Origin: Chrysemys picta bellii
Taxonomy: Eukaryota; Chordata; Testudines; Emydidae
NCBI RefSeq assembly: GCF_011386835.1
Contig: NC_088797.1
Location: forward strand, 95,490,264 to 95,554,263
DNA length: 64,000 bases
Reading direction: 5' to 3'
Part shown: positions 22,752 through 33,792 of the stretch, piece after piece
Position numbering within the stretch: the stretch's first letter is position 1
Layout: each line of letters starts with the position of its first letter
The notes under the pieces: generated by a model
Seen by the model: only the letters and a program-made list of their open reading frames with translations
Databases searched by the model: none
What the model was told of the DNA's origin: nothing
Made by a program: the position numbers and the translations under genes

Positions 22752-25174
22752 TACACTTATGCTATTGGCCTTCCTTCCCTGTAGTCCTAGCACAGGGGGA
22801 AAGGAGAGGCAAGGCTGGAGCATTTGCTGGGCTGACATTTACTTCCTTGGGGGCCATTGGTAGTTGGCCTATGAAGAACAGCCACCAGGTTAGGGCAGAG
22901 AATTGGGAAATTGTAACCAACTCCATCATGTCTATTCCCTCACTGCTACACTGAGCAGATCCCAGGTGCAACAGAAAACCTGGCCTTGTGTCTAAACTGA
23001 ACTTAGTATTTTAAAAGGTAACTTAGAACCTTTGTGCTCTTTTAAGAAGGTGAGAACTATAGTAACTAGCATGATTCTTTTTCTTTTGTATAATCTGCAC
23101 TGTTCTTTCATATGGAACAAATGCTGAAAGGGGAAAATTTCCCTTGCTGCCATTTTCTTCTCCTGAGAGTCACTCTTTGAAGCTCTTGACTACATGAGAG
23201 GGTTTGTGCAAATTTTCTCCTATCCTTGGTAATGATCGTGGCTTCCCTGGCTGTTGACATTTTTAACATTCTGGAGCAGGGTTAGCATCACCTCACCCAA
23301 AGTCTGACCTTTACCAGTTGTTTCTGTTTCTAGCTTTAGGGTGCTACCAGTGACTCAAGGGACATAGATAAAACACAGTTGTCCTTTCTCCTAATTGCAA
23401 CAGTTACAAGGTGTAACATAGATGAAACTTTGACATGAGTATAGAGTACTAGTGAAGTCCTCAGTGAGCTTTAGCCTTTTTATAGGAGACTGAAATGTCC
23501 TGTCTATATTCTCCATTGCAATCATGCTGTAATGGGTCAGCTCATGCTTGACAAAAGACCTTCCTAACCATAAGGGTTCAAACAGATTTTTTTTTTAAAT
23601 GAGACCTTTTATTCTGTCGAAGCTGATGGAGACATCAGAGTAATTGCCAATCTGGTGTCCCAATTCAGTCTGACCACTGTGTGTACTTATTTGTAGCTAG
23701 TGGAACTTCATACATGCCAGGTATGGACAATTCACAAAACTAAACACTTTTTCCTGGTTTTCTTGCTGTTGCAGTGTGCTCTACAGTAGATGGTTCTGCT
23801 GGGAATTGCATGACCCAATATGCAAATGAACTCCGAGAAAGTGCTGCTGAAGTTTGAACAAAGTTCTGGACTGGATTTTTAAAAAGATGTTCTCTCTAAA
23901 ATGCTTTTAGAAGTAAGTTTTGCTAGTGTGGGAAATTCTGGTAGGTTTTGTTACTTCTAGGAAAACTGCCAAAAAAGTAGGTTGAGAACCAAATATTAAG
24001 GAGACAGGCATATTAAAAGCACAGCCACTGCTCTAAATTTAGCAACTGCTAAGAATTTAGATGGGCAACAAAATAACGCAAACATTTTGTTAGTGAACCT
24101 GGCTGACTCAGCTACGTTGTCTATCAAATGGTTCTTGTTACTTTTATTTACAGTGATGCATCAATCATACACTGCAGTTAGCTAACTCATAAATTAAATT
24201 TATCACACTTCTACACCTCATAACTTGAACAACCATTTATCCTTAATACACCATCTAACCATTACTCAAAAATGCAAACATTAGTAACATTGTAACTTTG
24301 ATTCTTTATACACAAATACGTTTTAGTGACTATTGCAACAGTAGCCATGGGAGGCAATGTAAAATGATCCCTGTCACATGATAGATATATACCATCTTGT
24401 AAATGAGCTGTGTAATATGACAGAGCCATTAAATAAATGCTATCTCTTACCAGGTGATCTAGTCTGTTTTAGCATTACTGCACATATGAATAATTACCTG
24501 GGATCAGTTACTGATTACATTGGCAGTCAATGAATAAGTGCTTAGGTCACTGAATAGGACAGTTATGGAAAGGAGGGCTGAAGTGGGAAAGTCATTGCTT
24601 TGTCACTATAAATAAATACAAAAGACAAAATTACTTTTTAAAAAGAAAACAATAGTTTGTTTCTTTTCTGTTTAAAAATAGGTGTTGGGTAGCTGTCACT
24701 AATAGCTTAAAAGTAGAGCTGGTTGAAATTTTCTAAATGGAAAAACTTTGTCTTAAAAATGACCTTTTCTCAAAATTGAAGATTTCTCTCATTTTATATT
24801 TTAATTTTTTTCTTTAACTTTTTTTGTTTTCCTTTTACCATAATTTGTTCTCACTTTTTTTCCTAGTCATCTTTGAAAATCAACTTTGTTTTTTATGATT
24901 GACTGAGGGTGTGGAACATAAAGAAAAATCTAAAAAAAATTGAAAGATAGGAGAGGAGCCAGAGGGGATTTTTTTACTCAAGATGTGAAACTGACATCCG
25001 ACTCAAAAATCACTTTCTAAGAGAATACATTGAAGTTTTATTATATGGTACAATTTAACTTTATGTGGGGGACCAGATCAATGTAAAGAGGGGACCCTCT
25101 ATCTCATTCCCATGTGGAAGGGATATAGATTCTTGCATGACACTACCAGATAATAGAGTCACTGCAATCATACT
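22752..25174. other. 2.4 kb without identifiable features
   Basis: AT-rich. The part 24715-24900 (GCTGGTTGAAATTTTCTAAA with later complementary T/A-rich runs) may be an old foldback repeat similar to 44335-44460. No coding signal. Confidence 0.35.
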
Positions 25175-25525
25175 TGTGCATCTATAGCACCTTACATCTG
25201 AAGATTTCAAGGGGCTTTACAAACATTAAGTAAGCTTGATAAAGCCTTTGAAAGACACCTAAATAATAAGCCCATTTTCAGCAGGGCTGCCCAGAGGATT
25301 CAGGGGGCCCAGGGCAAAGCAATTTCGGGGGGCCCCTTCCATTAAAAAAAAGTTGCAATACTATAGAATATTATATTCTCATAGGGGCCCCTGCGGGGCC
25401 TGCGGCAAATTGCCCCACTTGCCCGCCCCTCTGGGCAGCCCTGATTTTCAGTTAGATAAATTGCAATACAGAGGGTTCATTGGGAATTGCACCACTTGCT
25501 CTACCATTTAAGCCATCACACAGCA
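25175..25525 (-). repeat. Old MIR/CORE-type SINE split by a hAT element
   Basis: In plus-strand order: ATAGCACCTTACATCTGAAG, GGGGCTTTACAAACATTAAG, AATAAGCCCATTTTCAG, then after the insertion GATAAATTGCAATACAGAG, GGGAATTGCACCACTTGCTC, TACCATTTAAGCCATCA. This is the complement of a tRNA-headed SINE followed by its conserved core and tail. The split is precise and bounded by the duplication attttcag. Confidence 0.6.
25282..25443. mobile_element. 162-bp hAT MITE nested in a SINE
   Basis: Perfect 16-bp inverted termini CAGGGCTGCCCAGAGG and CCTCTGGGCAGCCCTG, bounded by a perfect 8-bp duplication attttcag (25274-25281 and 25444-25451). The interior has complementary GGGGGGCCCC and GGGGCCCCTG blocks around an A-rich centre. 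Non-coding, and among the best preserved elements here. Confidence 0.95.
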
Positions 25526-27834
25526 GATGGCCACGGTCTGCACTTCACCAATGCCTTCATGGTCTTCAGTTTCGCATATAACAAATACAAGCAAGAGCTA
25601 AATTTAACATATCATGCAGCATTCTGTGCAGCTTGCTCACTCATTTCCGTATTTCAAATTGAAACGCTAATTAAACAGTTCAGAAAGGAACTTAAGGCCC
25701 CCTTTGTGAGATAACAGTGCACCAAGCTGAATAACAATGAGAAGAGAGAAAGAGTAAAGAGCTTTTCCCTCAATTCTCAATACTTCTGATTAATGCATCT
25801 AAGGTATAACTGCAGATGATATGGTGGCATTCATATATGCTTTAGAGAAAGAAACACATCAAATGGAAGATATATTCCAAACAGCACTGCGTCAGAGACA
25901 GACATGAAGAAGTAATGAGACACAACTAGTGTTTGCTTCAGTCTTTATTTATCATATTTGCTCCCTTTTTGAAGGATATGTCAGAATGCAGATTTTATTT
26001 GTGCGGGGTACAAAGCAAGGCCCTGATCCTGTAACTTGGCTTCATGTGGATGCAAGCATCTGCTTTTGTGAATGAAGATGCTGAATTGGTGCAACGGTGT
26101 CCTCATTGATCTGTCAGATATTGGGCCATTGACATTAATGGGCCCAGGATTTCACCCTAACACAGTCAGTATTATGCTGCAGCTGTCATACACTTTTCTG
26201 TTGCCCACCTCACTGTTTCTTTCCATACAATTGTTTATCAACAACAAGTGGTGACCCAAGGAACTAAAACTTACTTAGTAACAATGCTTACCAGATGTTG
26301 GATATGACTGTCAGCTCTCTATATACCAAAAATGAATGGGATATACCTAGAGTTACTCTAATGACTTACAACATTAGTTAATTCATGTGAAGTTGGATAG
26401 CTTAAGTTATATTGAATTTTCTTTCAAATGCTTGTTACAAAATTAACTTGCTTCTGATGGTTAAATTAGTTCAGATGAAATAAGAATCAACCTAAAACTT
26501 CACTCATAATTAAAACTGAACCCAAACTAATAGATATTGAGATTCAATAATACAGCTAACTTTTAGGAGAGAACATTCAGCAAATTAATGACCATTTTTG
26601 AGGGAGTGGATATGTAACAATGACATGAGAATTGGCTGAATACCAGAGTAAGTTATTTAATAATAGTTATATTCACTGAGTGTTGTATTTGTTCAACTTT
26701 CATAATCATGTGTAATGTGAAAAACCTCCAAAATCCAGATGAGATAATAGGCTAAAGTAGAGCATACATTTAAATGGAGTCAAGAGGAAACTGGCAGCAT
26801 CCGTAAACAAGGATCTTTTATCTAAAAGTCCCTCTATGCCTTCTGCTCTTTCTATACTTGTCCTAGTTTCTTTGTATCATCAATCATCAGCCAGGAGGGC
26901 AAAAAGGCCACTCTTCACAAAACAACTATTTCTGTATTTCTTAGTGTTGTCCTTGTTTCCTTGTTTGAGAAGGCTTTTTTTTTTTCAGTACTGGTTTTGA
27001 AATCAATGATGCATGACAGCATTCAAAGTTCTCTCTTGACAATTCTGCTATTTTAAAATGCAGTGGGCAGTGTGAACATTTTAATTACCAATCTTCAACT
27101 ACACCCCGACATTAGTCTTAAGTACCCAAAACTTAAATAAGACATTAAAAAGAGAAAGATAAGGAGGAGATCAGACAAGTGATGCATTGTCAACAGCATG
27201 GTACAACTGTTTCCAGGACATCTTATACAACTGGAATCTGAATATTCTTTAACCATTTGAGTGCTGACGTTTCACATTTAGGTAGTGCTCAAGGACTGAT
27301 GACATGAGAAAGTTGCGCTGGTTTCGCTAAGCCAATGCTAACCCTGTGGGGACACAACACTGGGTTAGCCAAATCTCTTTAAAATCACACCTTGAGCTTT
27401 AGCTAACTGGTGCAACTTTTCATGTAGACAGTGTGTCAGCTGCTATGTTGTTGAATGTACCAAATATTTCCTGTCTGCCTAGCCACTGTTCACTGATTTC
27501 ATGGTAATGTTAGAGAACAGCATCATAATAGTGCAAAGTGATGGATGAATGATGAAGGAATTAAGAAAAATACTTTTTGCTAAGTTTAGATACTTCTGTG
27601 ATGAGTAACTTAGAAATAGCTAATTTGTGTGATGGAGAGATACTTTGTCTCAGAACATCATTTAACTGATTTTTATTAACTGATTTAAACAACCTTCTTT
27701 GAACATATACTTTCCACCAAAGACACCTAACTTGTGGGTAACTTAAGTTCCACACCATAGCAAAACTCAGAACTCTTAAGTACTTTACCAGAGTAATGGC
27801 TTTGATAGATTAGAGGCCTTTAAATTGTAGCATT
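25526..27834. other. 2.3 kb without identifiable features
   Basis: AT-rich. The single landmark is half of a recurrent palindromic unit at 26122-26159 (GGGCCATTGACATTAATGGG, CCAGGATTTCACCC). No gene supported. Confidence 0.4.
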
Positions 27835-28260
27835 GTGGCAGCTGCCAGGAATGTGGAGGAACGTGACTTCAAAAAGGGAACTCCTGAAGGCTGGGCCTGT
27901 CAACAAGAAACCTAGATTCTTACAGATCACCTTCAAAAGACTCTCATGAGAATGGACACCAAGAATCATGAACATCAAGGTGGACTCATTAAAGGAAAGA
28001 AAGAAAGAAGCTGAGCAAATGACGAGCAACCTAGAAATCGGAGAGATTGCGTTTGAGAAGAAATCCATTGATCTCAAAGGACGATGTTGGTACTTTGTAT
28101 AAGTAAGACCTTGATAATAAGTGTTGCTCTAATATCAGAATCACTGGTGTCCCTGAGAAGGAAGATGACAAGAATCCTATTTTATTTGTTCAGAATTTAT
28201 TTAACCATCAGTTTGATAAAGAATACGAGACTCCTAGCATTGGAACAGACAGCTAGCTTG
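27835..28260 (+). pseudogene. L1-type LINE ORF1 relic
   Basis: The frames read like an L1/Tx1 ORF1 protein: a charged coiled-coil stretch (KVDSLKERKKEAEQ, near 27980) followed by a DLKGR-like motif and NIRITGVPEKEDDKNP (near 28130), matching the conserved NIRIxGxPE motif that opens the ORF1 RNA-binding (RRM) domain, then LFVQNLF. At least one stop and one frameshift interrupt it. No ORF2 follows. Family level (L1 versus Tx1) is not resolved. Confidence 0.6.
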
Positions 28261-28404
28261 CTAGGGTCCCATCCACCTCCCCCAAACCAAATCTTAAGGA
28301 AAAAATATGCCTGGAGCCTTAATTTTTAGAATGTTCGGGTAGAAGAATGTAAGAAGGAGAATTTTCATGCAGAGAATTCTTTTTTTCCTGACTTCAGCTT
28401 GGAG

Positions 28405-28475
28405 ACTGAGGTGCCAGCTGGAATAGAACCAGCACAGGGATCAATTTGCCAAGATAGGACACTAAACCACCTGAG
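28405..28475 (-). repeat. tRNA-like SINE head, uncertain
   Basis: The complement contains CTCAGGTGGTTTAGTGTCC (A-box-like) and GGTTCTATTCC (B-box-like) at roughly tRNA spacing. Divergence is high and no tail was identified; chance resemblance is possible. Confidence 0.25.
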
Positions 28476-29124
28476 ATCTGGTACTTTGCAAAGGGAACTC
28501 TTCTTTATTACGAAAATGCTGTTTCTTTAATATCTCACAACAATAGAAGACCTTTCTATACAATTACCCTGAAGTAAAGCTGCACCTGCCTATGAAAAAC
28601 CCTATGGAGTAAACAGGAACTTCACTGACAAACAAACTTTTTTTTTTGCTTTAATGTGATGTCAAGTTTCTGATGCAGTTCGTATAAAGTTAAATGTTCC
28701 ATTTCAAATTCTTATTCAAATATATTTCTTAACAGATCCAAATGGGAATCTGCACCTCTGGGATTGGAGAGTCTTGCCAAAAGAGGCACTAATTAGCAAT
28801 GTGCTAGTTTATTTGAATGTATTAATTTTGCCTCCTAGGCTAAATGTTTAGCTCAAAAGAAGAGCCTTGGGATATTAACATTCCCCACAAATCTGTAGAC
28901 TGTATTAATATGATGTGGAGATCGTTCCGTTTGTACTTAAATCACACGTGTTGTAAGAGAGAGACTTACTTTACAGCAATGTGCATCAAGGGCTAATCTA
29001 AATTTTGCTAGGTTCTTAACTCTCGAAAGATTTTGCTCACTTTTGTTTTTCTGCCTTTTTTCCTATGTCTTTTCTTCTTTAACAACAAGTTCACATTTTG
29101 TATGTATGTAGACAGATATACATT
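28476..29124. other. AT-rich DNA without identifiable features
   Basis: Nothing recognised. Confidence 0.4.
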
Positions 29125-30288
29125 ACTCCTGGGGTAATTCTTGAGGCGGGGGGGAGCACACAGGGTTATGTGCCACTGCCCCCCGTTTCTGCAAGCGCAG
29201 AGCTGACCAGCTGAAGGAGGCTGCTTCTGGGCTCTGCTGACTCTGCAGCTGAATGCCGCCTCCTGGGTCCTAGTGCCAGTTGAGCTTCTGTGTGCTGGGA
29301 GCCTTCCTGTTTTCTGTGCAACAGTGAGTGCCCGTGGTGGGGCTGAGTAAGGGTGGGATGGCGGAAATGATGGAAGGAGGATCGGGGGCAGTGGGGAAAG
29401 AAGGGGGTGGAATAGGGCAGGGGAGGGGAATGTGAGAGTGAGGGGAATGTGAGAGTGAGGCATAGGTGCTGGAACTAAGGGTGCTGGGGGTGCTGCCGCA
29501 CCCCCTGGCTTGAAGTGGTTTCCATTATATACCGGGGTTACCATTTGGTTCTATGGCTCTCAGCACTCTCCCTATACAAATGCTTCCAGCACCCATGGAG
29601 TGAGAGGAGGGGGATGGGACGGAGGGGGATGAGATGGGGAAGAAAAGGGGATAGGGGAATCACAGGGCAGGAGTCCAGAATGTGGCATCCCCTCAGCAGC
29701 AGCTGGGGCTCCCCTGTTAAGCAGGCGTATTGAACCCTCACTCTGACAAGCCCTTTCCCCCTGCACCTGGACCCTTTGATGAGCCCCCCTCCACTCCAAC
29801 CCCACTGAGCCCCAACCACCTTCACCAGGATCCCCTGCAGAATCCCATTCCCCTGCACCTGGAACCCCCCAAAGAGTTCCTGTGCATCCAGATCTCCCAC
29901 TGAGCCGCCCCCACCCAGATTGCCCCACAGAGAAACCTCTCATGCAACACCTGGATCCCCCCACACTAAGACTCTCGACACTTGGATCCTGCTGGGCTGA
30001 GCTTGCCCACCCACACTTGATGCACCTGGCGCAGAAGGGCAGGGCCCCGGGATGTTTCTGGGGCAGGCTCAGCCCTTGCACCGTGTCAGGGACAGGTGCA
30101 GCATCACGGCCGAGTCCCTGTCCTGGGGGATATAGGGGCTTCAGGGTGATCTCCCACCTCAATGCAACCAGTAGCCTGTGCTCCCCACTGCCACGCTGGA
30201 GCCACATTTATTTATTGACAAATAAAATTTGCAGAATTTTAAAATATTGTGTGCGTAATTTTTTGAGGCGCAGAATTCTCTCAGGAGT
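29125..30288. mobile_element. GC-rich DNA transposon with inverted termini, carrying a nested hAT
   Basis: The left end ACTCCTGGGGTAATTCTTGA pairs imperfectly with the complement of the right end, GAATTCTCTCAGGAGT. The subterminal GAGGCG motif is shared. The interior is C/G-rich, and the right 80 bp contain the AT-rich TTTGCAGAATTTTAAAATAT typical of this turtle element. Target duplication is not resolved, so the superfamily is open (hAT or Tc1-like). Open frames up to 211 codons on both strands are low-complexity products. Interrupted by a 137-bp insertion at 29461-29597 and bordered on the right by a microsatellite. Confidence 0.65.
29461..29597. mobile_element. 137-bp hAT MITE nested in a larger transposon
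   Basis: The termini CATAGGTGCTGGAA and TTCCAGCACCCATG are inverted repeats, and the flanks gagtgagg (29453-29460) and gagtgaga (29598-29605) match at 7 of 8 positions. The interior GGCTTGAAGTGGTTTCCATT and TTTGGTTCTATGGCTCTCAG is non-coding. Confidence 0.88.
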
Positions 30289-30352
30289 TCATATATATAT
30301 ATATACACATATACACATACACATATATATACACATACACATATACACATAT

Positions 30353-30385
<33 letters not shown>

Positions 30386-30389
30386 CACA
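30289..30389. repeat. Compound (TA)n(CATA)n(CA)n microsatellite
   Basis: About 100 bp of mixed TA, CATA and CA units start at the right end of the preceding transposon. It generates His/Ile/Tyr/Val low complexity in frames crossing it. Confidence 0.95.
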
Positions 30390-32468
30390 GCAGCTATTAG
30401 AAGCAGTTATGGTCCATTTCATCTTTCAGTTTGGATTCTCACATTTTGGCACAAACTCTTGGTCTCTAACTTGGATAAAGTGATATCTTCCCCAATGAAT
30501 ATCAATAAAATGGTTTTATTACTGCTGTACATTTTGTAGTTAATGTTAAATAACCAGAGTATTGATTCTTCTCATAGTTCATACATGTTAATTTCTTTAG
30601 GTACCAAAAGCTTTTGATGGGGTAGAGTAGGACTCTCCAGTCAAAGTTTATATTACAGATTTTTATAAATGAGCAACCTCCATGTATCTATCAACTTCCC
30701 CATTCTATCATAATAAACACTAAGTGCAAGCAAGTAACGTAGCCAAACTTGCTAAAATGTTTACCATTTTTATGTACCTCCCTGGGCCTGACTTCCAGAA
30801 CTGCTGAAGAACCATACCTCCCAGTGACCTTGATGAATTCTGAAAATCCGGCACAATATGGTTCAAGTTGAACACGCAGAGTTAATGCAAACTCCAGAGA
30901 TTGTTGACCTTAATCTCTACCAAGACACTACATAGGATTGCCACCTTTTCTATTGTTTGGTGTAGACGTACAGCCTTTATCTCTACTTGTTACACCTTGT
31001 CCAGATAGTCCTTTTATTAATATTGGAGCAGAGACCAACTTAATATAATTTTTATGCTGATCACAAGTTTATTTCTCTCATAACCTCCACTCCTACCTAA
31101 ATATCCATTCTATCGGAAATTTTGGAATCCTAGAGAAACAAATGAGGATTTCAAATTTTTGTTAGATTCTTAGTACTGGTCTCTCCCAAAGATAAGGAAG
31201 GAATAGGAAGAGACTCCCAAGTACCACAGCATTCATCTTAATTTGCCAACCACCTTCTTGCATTTTCTAACCTTAACCTTTCTTATCACATTAATACTGC
31301 TACCAAGCCTGAAGGAACTTGGTGGGTCTGTATTTTCCTCAAATTGATAGAGTCTCAACTGAAACATCAGGGATGAACTCCTGGTCCCATTGGAGTCAGT
31401 GATGCCAGGATTTCACCCCAAGAGCGGAAATACCTGCAACTGAATAAAATCCTCCTGTGGGATTTGCAGTTTCTATTGAATAAAATTTTGAAACATAAGT
31501 GATGTTTGGAGATATCCCCCTTCACCTGAATTAAATATCCTTTTATGAACAAAAGTAATGGTGCTCCTGTCTGCAACAGGGAATTATATAGGGATAATAT
31601 CTAAACTATTCACCTTTCTTTTAATTGATTTTAGTTAGTTTCTAACAAGGAATTTTTTGAAAAACCCAGCTTTTTAGTGGACCAGTTTCTGATGTTTGCA
31701 CACATGGTGAGTAGCACTTAACTCCTCAAGGAGACCCTCTGATTTCAAATTATGAGTAAGGGTATCTGAATCTGGTCCAATACTTAGAGCTAAAACTGTC
31801 AGACGCTTAAGGCTGCAACAATACATTCCTAAGAAAGTGGAGTCTTTTTGTAGCAGAGATTGTTTAAGGACATGAACTAGACTGTATTTATAAATTATTA
31901 AGAAATTCTCACAAATGAGAGGGTAAGGAACAAAATATCTGAACAGGTGCAAAGGACCTACAAATTAAAACTCTCAATTAGAGGTATTACAGATGTCTCA
32001 AAGCACTGACTCAAGAGCCAGCTTAAAATTGCCAATTTAGACAGGTAGTAAAATTTGATAGCTGCTTAAAATCATGGACTTAATAGACAGTTTATGACTG
32101 TTTCCAAACATGACTTCAAGTAAGGTTATTAAAAGAAAAAAATCTTTCCCAGTATTGCTGGGAAGGATGGACAGAACTGTTGCTTCTTGCATAAATACAG
32201 GATATTATCTGCAACATGGGTCTTCATGCTATATTAAAACTTCGTTTTGTCTATCTCTTTTTCCTCATGTTCTTCAGTTTTAATTAATTTGCCGTTGTTG
32301 GTTTAATGTTAACTAAAACTAGAGATGTGGATTTTTATACTAACTTCTGTAAATGCTAAAATGTATTAGACTTCAATGATTTTCCTCTTGTAGTAGGCTT
32401 GCATACAGAGAACTATCTGTAACTGAAGCCAGTTATTCTCCTCTAGAGGTATGGTCCAAGATGAACAA
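30390..32468. other. 2 kb with no gene identified
   Basis: AT-rich. One palindromic unit at 31372-31420 (ACTCCTGGTCCCATTGGAGT, GATGCCAGGATTTCACCCC) belongs to a recurrent amniote repeat. Nothing else recognised. Confidence 0.4.
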
Positions 32469-32561
32469 TATGGAAGAGAGATTTCAGAGTAGCAGTCGTG
32501 TTAGTCTGTATCTGCAAAAAGATCAGGAGTACTTGTGGCACGTTAGAGACTAAAATTTATT

Positions 32562-32604
32562 TGAGCATAAGCTTTCGTGGGCTACAGCCCACTTCATCGG
32601 ATGC
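32562..32604 (-). ncRNA. Hammerhead-ribozyme-like core in PLE terminal segment
   Basis: On the minus strand: CCGATGA, then stem II AGTGGGCT/AGCCCAC, then GAAA, then AGC-TTAT-GCT (3-bp stem III) and a C at the cleavage position. This is the box order of a type I hammerhead. The first box has C at position 4 (consensus CTGATGA), which should weaken or abolish cleavage. Stem I pairing is not evident. Hammerhead motifs in Penelope-like terminal repeats are established knowledge; activity here is unproven. Confidence 0.45.
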
Positions 32605-32874
32605 ATAGAATGGAACATATAGTAAGGAGATATATATACACATACAGAGAACATGAAAAGGTGGGAGTTGCCCTACCAACTCTAAAAGGCTAATTAATTA
32701 AGAGAAAAAACTTTTGTAGTGATAATCAAGATAGCCCATTTAAGACAGTTTGACAAGAAGGTGTGAGGATACTTAACATGGGGAAATAGATTCAGTGTGT
32801 GTAATGGCTCAGCCATTCCCAGTCTCTATTCAAACTCAAATTGATAGTATTGAGTTTGCATATCAATTCAAGTG

Positions 32875-33312
32875 AAAACACTAACCCAGGAACCTATCCT
32901 TGCAACAAAGCCCAATGCCAACTCTGTCCACATATCTATTCAAGTGACATCATCATAGGACCTAATCACATCAGCCGCACCATCAGAGGCTCGTTCACCT
33001 GCACATTTAACAATGTGATATATGCCATCGTGTGCCAGCAATGCTCCTCTGCCATGTACATTGGCCAAACCGGACAGTCTCTACACAAAAGAATAAATGG
33101 ACACAAATCTGACATCAGGAATCATAACATTCAAAAACCAATAGGAGAACACTTCAGCCTTTCTGGTCACTCCGTAACAGACTGAAAGGTAGCAATTTTG
33201 CAACAGAAAAGCTTCAAAAACAGACTCCAAGGAGAAACTGCTAAACTTGAATTGATATGCAAACTAGAGACCATCAATTTGGGTTTGAATAGAGACTGGG
33301 AATGGCTGAATT
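32875..33312 (+). pseudogene. PLE GIY-YIG endonuclease domain, C-terminal ORF remnant
   Basis: The frame shows CNKAQCQLCPHI (paired cysteines of the zinc-binding linker), IYAIVCQQC and MYIGQTGQSLHKRINGHKSD, the GIY-YIG nuclease signature with the downstream Arg, then GEHFSLSGHS. An in-frame TGA at about 33183 interrupts it; after it the frame continues VAILQQKSFKNRLQ to LNRDWEWLN. In intact PLEs this domain follows the reverse transcriptase and nicks target DNA. Upstream RT is absent, so this copy is dead. Confidence 0.88.
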
Positions 33313-33313
33313 T

Positions 33314-33496
33314 GGGGGGAGGGATAGCTCAGTGGTTTGCGCATTGGCCTGCTAAATCAAGGGTTGTGAGTTCAATCCTTGAGGGGGCCATTTAGGGATC
33401 TAGGGCAAAAATCTGTCAGGCGATTGGTCTTGCTTTGAGCCAGGGGTTGGACTAGATGACCTTCCGAGGTCCCTTCCACCTCTGACATTCTATGAC
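33314..33496 (+). repeat. Turtle-type tRNA-derived SINE (Cry/PolIII-like)
   Basis: The head GGGATAGCTCAGTGGTTTG is an A-box region, and GTGAGTTCAATCCTTGAGGG is a B-box region. The body GGGCAAAAATCTGTCAGGCG leads to a CR1-like tail GGTTGGACTAGATGACCTTC ending ATTCTATGAC. The shared tail suggests mobilisation by CR1. It sits in the right arm of the PLE, replacing a few bases present in the left arm. From memory this family is limited to cryptodiran turtles. Confidence 0.88.
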
Positions 33497-33691
33497 ACAT
33501 TGAATCTATTTCCACATGTTAAGTATCCTCACACCTTATTGTCAAGCTGTCTGTAATGGGCTATCTTGAACATCACTACAAAAAAAATTTCTCTCAATTA
33601 ATTAGCCTCTTAGACTTGGTATGGCAACTCCCACCTTTTCATGTTCTCTGTATGTGTATATATATCTCCTTACTATATGTTCCATTCTATG

Positions 33692-33733
33692 CATCCGATA
33701 AAGTGGGCTGTAGACCATGAAAACTTATGCTCA
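33692..33733 (+). ncRNA. Degenerate hammerhead-like core, right arm of PLE
   Basis: Sense copy of the same motif: CCGATAA, AGTGGGCTGTAGACCAT, GAAAAC, TTATGCTC. Both the first box and stem II are damaged relative to the left arm. Confidence 0.35.
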
Positions 33734-33792
33734 AATAAATTTGTTAGTCTCTAAGGTGCCACAAGTATTCCTGTTCTTTTTATGGAAGAGAG

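Larger units (their letters stand above)
32481..33780 (+). mobile_element. Penelope-like element (PLE) with inverted 5' end segment
   Basis: Bounded by a perfect 12-bp duplication, tatggaagagag (32469-32480 and 33781-33792). The right part (from about 32873) is in sense orientation: the C-terminal coding end including GIY-YIG, 3' UTR and terminal segment ending GTGCCACAAGTATTCCTGTT. The left part (32481-32872) is an inverted copy of the same 3' UTR and terminal segment plus the last codons, so the insertion is largely palindromic. No reverse transcriptase is retained. A tRNA SINE has inserted into the right arm only (33314-33496). Both arms carry a hammerhead-like core. Confidence 0.9.

Noticed and set aside
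29008..30207. 178- and 211-codon minus-strand frames and a 172-codon plus-strand frame
   Set aside because: They cross transposon termini, a nested MITE and a microsatellite; sequence is low complexity with no family resemblance.
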